Shown here one piece after another: positions 16,623 to 26,400 of a stretch of DNA of 64,000 bases. The position numbers were made by a program, and so were the translations under genes. The stretch is from Oscillatoria sp. HE19RPO (lineage in GTDB: Bacteria; Cyanobacteriota; Cyanobacteriia; Cyanobacteriales; Laspinemataceae): assembly GCF_024220515.1 (NCBI RefSeq), contig NZ_JAMXOT010000036.1, positions 33,326 to 97,325 of the forward strand, written 5' to 3'. Below the pieces are notes generated by a model that was not told the origin of the DNA, made no database searches, and worked only from the letters and a program-made list of their open reading frames with translations. Position 1 is the first letter of the stretch; each line of letters starts with the position of its first letter.

Positions 16623-16859
16623 ATGCTTATTTTGAATGATACTATCGCCCCCATGACGCCAGAAACACCAGCATCCTTTCATCCCCTCAGCTTGAGTCAG
16701 CAATCGGTATGGTTTCTCTGTCAGATGGCCTCCCAAAGTATGGCTTACAAAATTTTTGATACAGCTCTAATTTGTTCACCTATAGACATTACAGCTTGGC
16801 AACGGGCATCGCAAAAGATTGTGGCTCACCCTCGGATTCTCCGAAATCATTATTTATAA
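16623..16859 (+). pseudogene. Remnant N-terminus of an NRPS condensation domain
   Basis: 78 codons whose first half reads like the start of a condensation domain (PLSLSQQSVWFLCQM, then DTALICSPIDITAWQRASQK and HPRILRNHYL). A C domain needs about 430 residues, including HHxxxDG, none of which is present. The frame then breaks; the next bases in another frame (REGNYFEKIRNSENM) could be a further scrap of the same domain before an in-frame stop. Most of the domain has therefore been deleted upstream of the first adenylation domain. It is too short to act as a condensation domain. Confidence 0.7.
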
Positions 16860-17030
16860 TACTAGGGAAGGTAACTATTTTGAAAAGATTCGCAACAGCG
16901 AAAATATGACACTCGAATCAAATCCCATGCTCTCTTGATACTTGTGTCCCTATTAATTAATGATTGTGGGTTTTCGCTGAAAAAATATCAGTCAATAAAC
17001 TTCCTGACTATACTCGTACATAAAAAATTT

Positions 17031-20000
17031 ATGAGTGACGAAATTATAAAGTATGAAAATTCGGATATTAATCCTAAAGATAAATTTTATGACCCCCAGC
17101 CTTTAACAGAAGCCGAACGGCATAAAATATTACACGAATGGAATAACACCACAACAGAATATCCCCACGATCGCTGCATCCACCAGCTATTTGAGGAACA
17201 GGTAGAGCGGACACCTGACGCTGTGGCGGTAGTTTTTGAAGAGGAGCAACTGACGTATCAACAATTAAACGCTAAGGCAAACCAATTGGCACATTACCTG
17301 CAAGGGTTGGGTGTAGGGCCAGAAGTTTTGGTGGGGATGTGTGTCGAGCGCTCCATCAGAATGATAGTCGGACTACTTGGCATCCTCAAAGCTGGTGGTG
17401 CCTACATTCCGCTAGACCCAGCTTATCCTTTGGAACGGCTAGCCTTCATGCTGGAAGATTCTTCTGCACCAGTGCTGCTTACTCAGTCAAAGCTCGTAGA
17501 GACGCTTGCCCCACACTCGGCACGTGTTGTTTGCTTAGATGCTGATTGGAAAGAAATCTCTAAGGAGAGTGAACTTTCTCCCCTCACAGGGGTGAGACCA
17601 GAGAACTTGGCTTATGTCATTTACACTTCTGGTTCAACCGGAAAGCCCAAAGGGGTTCTGATTTCCCACTCTAGTTTGCTAAATCTAGTTTTCTGGCATC
17701 AACACGCCTTTGAGGTAAAATCATCAGACCGGGCTACTCAGCTGGCCGGAACTGCATTTGATGCTTCGGTATGGGAAATATGGCCTTATTTAGCGTCGGG
17801 AGCGAGTCTTTATTTAATCGAGCCAGCGATTCTTCTGTCTCCAGAAAAACTGCGCGACTGGCTGTTGACAAAAGAGATTACAATTACTTTTGTCCCTACC
17901 CCCATAGCAGAAAAGCTGTTGTTTCTGCAATGGCCCTCTGACGTAGCTTTGCGAATTCTGCTAACAGGTGGAGATCAACTTCATCATTATCCATCAACTT
18001 CAATTCCCTTCAAGGTAGTCAATAACTACGGCCCAACTGAAAATACTGTAGTCACGACTTCTGGGTTAGTTGTCTGCGATGGTACAGATAATAGGTTCCC
18101 TCATATTGGTCGGGCGATCTTTAACACCAAAATCTATATTCTCGATCACCATCTCCAACTCGTTTCCATCGGTGTTCCTGGAGAATTGCATATTGCTGGT
18201 GCGGGGTTGGCACGAGGCTACCTCAACCGCCCCGATTTAACTGAACAAAAGTTCATCCCTAATCCCTTTAGCGACGAATCTAGTTCTCGCTTATATAAAA
18301 CAGGGGACTTAGCCCGCTATCTTCCAGACGGCAATATCGAATTTTTGGGGCGTATAGATAATCAGGTAAAGATTCGCGGTTTTCGCATCGAATTGGGCGA
18401 AATAGAGGCAGTCTTGTCTCAACACCCAGCAATTGTAGAAACTGTGGTCGTGGTGCAGCAAGATGTTTCAGAGCACCAATATTTAGCGGCCTATATTGTC
18501 TCGCAAAATTCCAAGCCAATTTCTCGCAGCGACCTGCGCGCTTTTCTCAAAGAGAAGCTGCCCGATTACATGGTTCCAGGAGTGTTTGTTATGTTAGATG
18601 CCTTGCCATTAACACCTAATGGTAAGGTAGATCGACGAGCGCTACATGAATATCCTAAAAGGATGGAGCTGGACCAATCAGAGGTAGAGTTATCTAATAT
18701 AAACATTACTGCCGGAACTAATAAACAGGAAATGACAGAATTGAAACCCCCGCATCCGGATAGCATTGGCCCAAGACTACTTTCTTTGGTGGCGAATTTG
18801 CTACGCATAGAGGTCGATGAAATAGATGTATCTGCCACTTTTTTAGACCTGGGCATTGATTCGCTACTTATTTTGGAAGCTATGCGAAGCATTCAAAATA
18901 CTTTTGGAGTTCAGGTGGAAGCTCAACAGTTTTTTGAAGAGCTGGAAACTATAGACGCTTTAACCACATACATCGAGCAGACTTTTCGCTTGGAAGAAGA
19001 GCCAAAAAGATATCAGAAGATTGATTCAACAAAGACCATTGCCGGTTTAATGGCTAATGTAAAGCCTGTAAAACCGAGCCAAAACTTAGCTCAACCTTTA
19101 CAAGTACCACTAGCAGTTCCGACAAATAAATCGATGAACAGACCCAATGAAAATGTGGAGCCTCAGACAAGCGTAGAAAAGATTATCTCGCAGCAGCTTC
19201 AATTAATGTCTCAACAGCTAGAGATATTACGGAGAGAACCGGGTTCGACGGATCGATCGCATCAGGAAAAAACTACCTTCTCTGAATTCGCCTCCCCCAA
19301 GTCATTTGAGCAAATAAACACCGTTAGCAATGAATGTCCAGTGTGTTCTTACAATGAATGGGACCCACTGGAAGAAGTGATTGTTGGCATTGTCGATGGA
19401 GCAATGATTCCATCCTGGCATACCATCCATCGCGCTACGGTGCTTCCCGGTCAAGAGAAACAAATGGAAAGCCTGAGCAAGCGGACAGAGAAACAGCCGC
19501 TTCCCTATCCAGAGTGGCTTGTTCAAGCTGCTAGCAAGTGCGTCGAGGAATTTGCTCATATTCTTCAATCCGAAGGAGTTATTGTTCGTCGCCCCGATGT
19601 TGTTGATTACTCTGCCTCTTTCCGTACACCGGATTGGGAAGTAATGAATGGCTTTTGTTCAGCCAATCCTCGCGACGTTTTCTTAGTTATTGGCAATGAA
19701 ATTATAGAAGCTCCAATGGCCGATCGCAGTCGTTATTTCGAGTCGTGGGCTTATCGCTCCCTACTCAAAGAGTACCTAAAGGGAGGAGCCAAGTGGGTCG
19801 CTGCCCCTAAACCACAGCTACTTGATGCACAGTATGACCCAGATTACAAAACTCCCGCTAATGGTGAGGAAATGCGCTATGTCATCACTGAGTTCGAGCC
19901 GACGTTTGATGCGGCAGACTTCGTGCGCTTTGGACGGGATATTTTTGTCCAGAAGAGTCATGTCACTAATAGCCTGGGGATTGAATGGGTGCGGCGTCAC

Positions 20001-20441
20001 CTGGGCGATGAATATCGAGTTCACGAGGTTCAGTCGCTCTGCCCACAAGCCTTGCATATTGACACCACTCTAGTTCCTCTCGCGCCAGGGAAGGTGTTAG
20101 TCAATCCCCTGTTTATAGATGTGGATAATCTGCCTGATTACTTCAAATCTTGGGATATCTTGCTCGCACCGAAACCCAACCGAACACCGATGACACTTTA
20201 TGACACGAAAGTAATCAGTCAGTGGGTGAATATGAATGTACTCAGTCTTGATGAAGAGCGAGTAGTTGTCGAAAAATCACAGGAATCTATGATTGCAGCC
20301 TTAAAAGACTGGGGTTTCAAACCCATTCCCTGCGAGTTTGAAAGTTACTATCCTTTCATGGGTTCTTTTCATTGCGCGACACTGGATGTCCGCAGACGTG
20401 GTGTACTGCGTTCCTATGAAATGGAGGAGGGCGCTCTATGA
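17031..20441 (+). CDS. NRPS loading module: adenylation-PCP-amidinotransferase
   Basis: 1136 residues. The adenylation domain (about 45-540) contains YTSGSTGKPKG, NNYGPTE, YKTGD and NGKVDRR. Read by alignment to GrsA, its specificity code is DAWFLGNVVK, the known Leu code. A carrier domain (about 574-655) has LGIDSLL with the phosphopantetheine Ser near 611. A linker of about 110 residues leads to a full L-arginine:glycine amidinotransferase-like domain (about 764-1131). Its catalytic triad is intact: D960 in FDAADF, H1009 in LHIDTT and C1115 in GSFHCATLDVRRRG. Such enzymes move the amidino group of arginine to an amine. The inferred role is amidination of the amino group of carrier-bound Leu, capping the peptide N-terminus. 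ATG at 17031 lacks a clear Shine-Dalgarno; upstream TTG at 16935 is possible. The stop overlaps the next gene by 4 bases. Confidence 0.9.
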   Translation: MSDEIIKYENSDINPKDKFYDPQPLTEAERHKILHEWNNTTTEYPHDRCIHQLFEEQVERTPDAVAVVFEEEQLTYQQLNAKANQLAHYLQGLGVGPEVLVGMCVERSIRMIVGLLGILKAGGAYIPLDPAYPLERLAFMLEDSSAPVLLTQSKLVETLAPHSARVVCLDADWKEISKESELSPLTGVRPENLAYVIYTSGSTGKPKGVLISHSSLLNLVFWHQHAFEVKSSDRATQLAGTAFDASVWEIWPYLASGASLYLIEPAILLSPEKLRDWLLTKEITITFVPTPIAEKLLFLQWPSDVALRILLTGGDQLHHYPSTSIPFKVVNNYGPTENTVVTTSGLVVCDGTDNRFPHIGRAIFNTKIYILDHHLQLVSIGVPGELHIAGAGLARGYLNRPDLTEQKFIPNPFSDESSSRLYKTGDLARYLPDGNIEFLGRIDNQVKIRGFRIELGEIEAVLSQHPAIVETVVVVQQDVSEHQYLAAYIVSQNSKPISRSDLRAFLKEKLPDYMVPGVFVMLDALPLTPNGKVDRRALHEYPKRMELDQSEVELSNINITAGTNKQEMTELKPPHPDSIGPRLLSLVANLLRIEVDEIDVSATFLDLGIDSLLILEAMRSIQNTFGVQVEAQQFFEELETIDALTTYIEQTFRLEEEPKRYQKIDSTKTIAGLMANVKPVKPSQNLAQPLQVPLAVPTNKSMNRPNENVEPQTSVEKIISQQLQLMSQQLEILRREPGSTDRSHQEKTTFSEFASPKSFEQINTVSNECPVCSYNEWDPLEEVIVGIVDGAMIPSWHTIHRATVLPGQEKQMESLSKRTEKQPLPYPEWLVQAASKCVEEFAHILQSEGVIVRRPDVVDYSASFRTPDWEVMNGFCSANPRDVFLVIGNEIIEAPMADRSRYFESWAYRSLLKEYLKGGAKWVAAPKPQLLDAQYDPDYKTPANGEEMRYVITEFEPTFDAADFVRFGRDIFVQKSHVTNSLGIEWVRRHLGDEYRVHEVQSLCPQALHIDTTLVPLAPGKVLVNPLFIDVDNLPDYFKSWDILLAPKPNRTPMTLYDTKVISQWVNMNVLSLDEERVVVEKSQESMIAALKDWGFKPIPCEFESYYPFMGSFHCATLDVRRRGVLRSYEMEEGAL

Positions 20442-23400
20442 ATCTGAACCAATTTTTAGCTGAACTTGCCCAACGCGGTATCAAATTGTGGTTAGAGGGT
20501 GATACCTTGCGTTTTCGCGCTCCCAAAGGCGTAATGACACCAGAAGAGCGGGACTTGCTGGTATTGCATAAAGCAAAAATTATCTCGTTGCTGTCCCAGA
20601 GCAATACAAGCGCGAACGATACTGAAAAAACAATTGTAACAACCTCAGAACAACGGGAGATACCTCTATCTTTTCCTCAAGAACAACTGTGGTTTCTGAG
20701 TGAGTTAGATCCAAATAACGTTTCTTACAACGAACTCTTTGCTCTGCGATTTTTGGGTGTACTGAACATCGTTGCACTAGAGCAAAGCCTGAACAAGATC
20801 GTGGCTCGCCATGCAGCTTTACGAACCAACTTTGCGACGGTTAACGGGCAGCCTGTTCAGGTCATTGCTGAAAGATTGACTTTGACAGTGCCAGTCATAG
20901 ACTTAAGCAATCTGCCTGCTTGTGACAGAGAAAACGAAGTCCAACGATTAGCAACGGAACAAGCCCAAAAACCCTTTAACTTAGTTAGCGACCCCTTAAT
21001 TCAAGGGACTGTATTTAAGCTAACCGACACAGAACATATATTTTTGCTGAGAACTCATCACATTGTCTGGGATGGTTGGTCATTAGGTGTTATGTGGCGG
21101 GAGTTAGCAGCTTTCTACAATGACTTATCCCAAGAACTACCTCCACTTCCGGCTCAGTATCCCGAATTTGCGGTTTGGCAGAGGCAATACTTGACGGGTG
21201 AGGTATTAGATTCCCTACAAACCTATTGGAAAAAACAACTATTAGATGCACCTCCCCTATTAGAACTGCCCACTGACCGAGCACGAGGAACTACACAAAC
21301 TTTTCGAGGAAAACATTATAAATTTGTCATTTCCAAGCCGCTCAGTGAGGCTATAATCGATTTAAGTCGGCGGCAAAAAGTGACTATTTTTATGACGCTC
21401 TTATCGGCGTTCCAAACATTACTTTACCGTTATACTGGGCAAAATGATGTTGTAGTCGGTTTGCCCATTGCGAATCGCGATCGCCCCGAATTTGAGGGGT
21501 TAATTGGATTTTTTGTCAACACGCTAGTGCTACGCACTTGTTTCTCAGGAAACCCCAGCTTTGAGGACTTACTCTCTAAAGTTCGGAAAGTAACCCTGGG
21601 AGCATACGCTCATCGAGACCTACCGTTTGAAAAATTAGTAGAGATATTGCAGCCAGAACGCTCTGTGATCTACACGCCACTGGTACAGGTGATGTTGGTA
21701 ATCCTCGATGAATTACCCGAAATTCAAATAGAAGGCTTAAGGGTAAGTCCATTAGCAGTAGAAACTGGAATAGCGCGGACTGATTTAGCTTTATGTGTGG
21801 AGAAAACAGCCTGTGGGTTAATTGGAGAATGGGAATACAATACCGACTTGTTTGATGAGTCTACCATCGCTCGGATGAGCAGACATTTCCAGACCTTGCT
21901 CGAAGGTATTGTCGTCAATTCCAAACAAAAGATTTCAGAATTGCCCCTGCTGACAGAAACAGAACGCCAGCAGATCCACGTGGAGTGGAACAACACTTGG
22001 GCTGAATATCCCCAGGATAAGTGCATCCATCAGTTGTTTGAAGCGCAAGTGGAACAATCCCCCGATGCTGTTGCTTTAGTGTTTGAAGGGGAGCAACTCA
22101 CCTATCGAGAGTTGAATGCAAAAGCGAATCAGTTGGCACACTACCTGCAAAACTTGGGTGTAGGGCCAGAAGTTTTGGTGGGCATCTGTGTAGAGCGATC
22201 CTTTGACATGGTTGTGGGAATTCTGGGCGTCCTCAAAGCGGGTGGTGTCTACGTTCCGCTAGACCCAACTTATCCACAAGAACGTTTAGGTTTCATGCTA
22301 GAAGACTCTTCTGTGTCGGTTTTGCTTACCCAGACGCAACTGGTTGAATTGCTTCCTCCTTCCTCGGCGCGTGTTGTCTGTGTGGATGGGGACATAGAAA
22401 AAATTGCTTTCCACAGTTCAGAGAACGCCAGCAGCACAGTAACGCCGGATAACCTGGCTTACGTTATCTACACTTCAGGCTCTACAGGAAAACCTAAAGG
22501 CGTGTTATTGGCACACCAAGGGCTGTGCAATCTAGTCACGGCACAGATTCAGCTATTCGACGTACACTCCGACAGTCGAATTCTTCAGTTTGCCTCTCTC
22601 AGCTTTGATGCTTCGATTTGGGAAGTTGTTATGGCTTTGATATCGGGAGCAACACTGGTATTGGCTTTGCGGGAGTCTTTAATGCCGGGGCCTGCTTTGA
22701 TTGAGCTGTTGCGAGACTATGCCATCACGACTGCCACTCTGCCCCCGTCAGTTCTGGCGGTACTGCCTCCCGAAGAGTTTCCAGCATTGCAGACAATTAT
22801 CGTCGCAGGAGAAGCCTGTAGTGCAGACCTCGTAGCACGTTGGGCACTAGGGCGTCAGTTTTTCAATGCTTATGGGCCAACAGAAGCCACCGTCTGTGCC
22901 ACCGTTGCCCTTTGCAGTGACGGCAGTCGGAAACCTCCTATCGGGCGTCCGATCGCCAACACCCAAATCTATATTCTCGACCCTCACAACCAACCCGTTC
23001 CCATCGGTGTTCCCGGAGAACTCCACATTGCGGGTGTGGGACTCGCCAAAGGTTATCTGAACCGTCCCGAGTTGACTGATGAGAAATTTATTCCCAACCC
23101 CTTTAGCAATGAACCCGATTCGCGCCTCTATAAAACAGGGGACTTAGCCCGCTACCTGAGCGACGGCAACATCGAATATCTCGGTCGAATAGATGACCAA
23201 GTGAAGGTTCGCGGTTTCCGCATCGAACTCGGCGAAATCGAGGCAGCATTGAGTCAGCATCCTAGCTTGCTCTCTGCGGCAGTTGTGCTTCGAGAAGATA
23301 TTCCCGGCCAAAAAAGCTTAGTGGCCTACATTGTCCCCGTTCAAGATTCTGCACCCACTGTTGGGGAACTACGCGGCTTCCTCAAGCCACAACTGCCCGA

Positions 23401-26400
23401 TTACATGATGCCCAGTGCTTTTGTTGTGCTGGAGTCACTACCCCTGACTCCCAATGGGAAAGTAGACCGCCGCGCCCTACCCGCCCCCGAAAAGCGGAAC
23501 GAACTGGAAGAGTCGTTTGTTGCCCCTAGCACTCCAATTGAGGAAATGTTAGCCAGTATTTGGAGTAACATCCTCTCAATTGACTCAGTGGGCATTCACG
23601 ACAATTTCTTTGAACTGGGCGGACATTCCTTATTAGCTACTCAAGTAATTTCCAGAGTGCGGGATACCTTGACGGTTGAATTACCCCTCCGCACCTTGTT
23701 TGAGGCACCCACTCTTGCTGGATTAGCCGAGCGAGTTGAGAATTCGCTTAAAAACGGGCAATCGGTAGAACCTCTGCCTCTTGTACCAATTTCAAGGTCA
23801 GAATCCATCCCATTATCCTTCGCTCAAGCAAGGTTGTGGTTTCTCGACCAGCTACAGCCCAACAGTTCCTTTTACAACATCCCCCTGGCGTTACATCTGA
23901 GCGGTCAGCTTAATATTGCGGCTTTAGAAAGCAGTATCAACGAAATTATTCAGCGACATGAAGCCTTACGCACCAACTTCGTAGCGGTAGAAGGTCAACC
24001 CGTCCAAGTTATTACCTCAACTTTCAATTTTCAGGTGCAATCTGTAAATCTGTTGCACCTGCCTGAAAACGAGCGAAAAATCGAAGCGCAACAATTGGCT
24101 ACGGTTGAAGCAAATCGGCCTTTTAACCTGGAACGAGAGCCTTTATTTCGAGTCACTTTGCTACAGCTAGACCAAACCGAATACGTCTTGCTATTTACCA
24201 TGCACCACATTATTTCTGATGGGTGGTCATTGGGCATATTACTGAAAGAACTAAGAGAACTTTACAAAGGCTTTTGCACTGGAAAACCTGTAAATTTGCC
24301 CTCATTGCCAGTACAGTATGCCGATTTTGCGGTTTGGCAGCGGCAGTGGCTATCTGGAGAAATACTCGAAACCCAGCTTGGCTACTGGAAAGAAAAACTA
24401 TCAGACGCTCCGACTTTATTAGAATTGCCCACAGACAGACCAAGACCGGCAGTTCAAACCTTCCGGGGAGGATATTACCATACAGTTCTTCCCCAGGAAT
24501 TGAGTGCGGAACTTACTGCATTGACTAAGCGAGTCGGTGTTACGTTGTTTATGACGCTTTTGGCGGCGTTTCAAACACTGCTCTACCGCTTATCCGGGCA
24601 AGATGATATTGTAGTGGGTACGCCCGTAGGGGGTCGCAACCGGCAGGAAATCGAAGGGCTAATTGGCTTTTTTGTCAATAGCTTAGTGCTGCGTACCGAC
24701 TTATCAGGCAACCCTAGCTTTGAGCAGTTACTCGGTAAAGTTAGGGAAGTGGCGCTGCAAGCCTACACCCATCAAGACCTGCCCTTTGAGCAGTTAGTAG
24801 AGGCATTACACCCAACACGAGACTTAAGCTATACGCCACTGTTCCAGGCCATGTTTTCCCTCGACGACGATTTAATGCCTGTAATGGAGCTGCCTGAATT
24901 ATCGATAAGCTCTTATCCAGTCGAAATGGGCACGGCGAAGTTTGACTTGGGTTTATCAATGGAGAATACCGCTTCTGGATTGGTAGCCGAGTGGGAATAC
25001 AGTACGGATCTGTTTGATGAGTCTACCATCGCTCGGATAGCCAGAAATTTTCAGACCTTGCTCGAAAGTATTGTCGTCAATTCCAAACAAAAGATTTCAG
25101 AATTGTCCCTGCTGACCGAAACAGAACGCCACCAGCTCCACGTGCAGTGGAATAACACTCGGGCTGAATATCCGCAGGATAAGTGTATCCATCAGTTATT
25201 TGAAGCGCAAGTTGAGCTAATGCCCGACGCTGTGGCAGTCGTTTTTGAAGGGGAGCGGCTGACCTATCAAGAGTTGAATGCAAAGGCAAATCAGTTAGCG
25301 TACTACTTGCAAAGCCTAGGAGTAAAACCAGAAGTGCTGGTGGGAATTTGCGTAGAGCGATCTGTTGAAATGGTAATCGGTTTATGGGGCGTCCTCAAAG
25401 CAGGTGGTGCTTATGTCCCACTCGACCCAAATTATCCCTCCGAGCGCTTGGCTTTTATGCTACAAGACTCATCAGTTCCCGTGCTGCTGACTCAACAGAA
25501 GCTAGTCGATAAACTTCCCCCAAATTCGACTCGTGTTGTCTGCTTGGACTCAGGCTGGGAAAAAATTGCTGCCTACAGCGAGAACAACCCTAACAGCGCA
25601 GTAAGGCCCCAAAACTTGGCTTACGTTATCTACACTTCAGGCTCTACAGGCAAACCCAAAGGCGTTTTAATCGAACACCGATCGCTCGTCAACTACACAA
25701 TAGTTGCCAGTGCTGAATATGGCATCCAAGAACGCGATCGCATTCTACAATTTTCTTCAATTAGTTTTGATGTCAGTGCTGAAGAAATTTATACCAGCCT
25801 TACATCGGGCGCAACATTGGTCTTGGGTACTGATTCTATGCTGGACTCCCTTAAGGGATTTTTACAGAAGTGCAACGATTGGGAAATAACCGTTCTGGCA
25901 CTTCCTACAGCCTACTGGCACGAACTTACCACCTTCTTGAGTCAAGAAAAAGTTGCCCTTCCTCCATCATTGCGATTAATCATCATAGGTGGAGAAAAAG
26001 CATTAGCGGAACGACTGAAAACTTGGTTTGAGTGTGTGGGACAGCGAGTTCGTCTGGTAAATAATTATGGCCCGACGGAAACCACTGTGGGAGCCACAAT
26101 CTGCGAGTTATCGGCAGCCGACGCCACATTGAGGGAGTTGCCGATCGGTCGTCCCATTGGGAATGTCCAGACCTACATCTTAGATGAGAACCGGCAGCCC
26201 TTACCCATAGGCGTTCCAGGTGAGTTGTACATTGGTGGTGCGGGTTTGGCACGGGGATATCTCAATCGTCCTGAGTTGACCGATGAGCGGTTCATTCCCA
26301 ACCCCTTTAGTGACTCTCCCAGCGATCGCCTGTACAAAACTGGAGATTTGGTTCGCTACTTAGCGGACAGTAACATCGAATATGTCGGTCGCATTGACAA

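Noticed and set aside
16935..17030. Extended N-terminus of NRPS 1 (MILVSLLINDC...)
   Set aside because: Starts at TTG in AT-rich remnant DNA with no NRPS similarity; ATG 17031 gives the usual linker before the A domain, although its ribosome binding site is also weak.
19302..19568. Minus-strand frame of 88 codons inside the amidinotransferase
   Set aside because: The plus strand has full family motifs in frame; this is a shadow.
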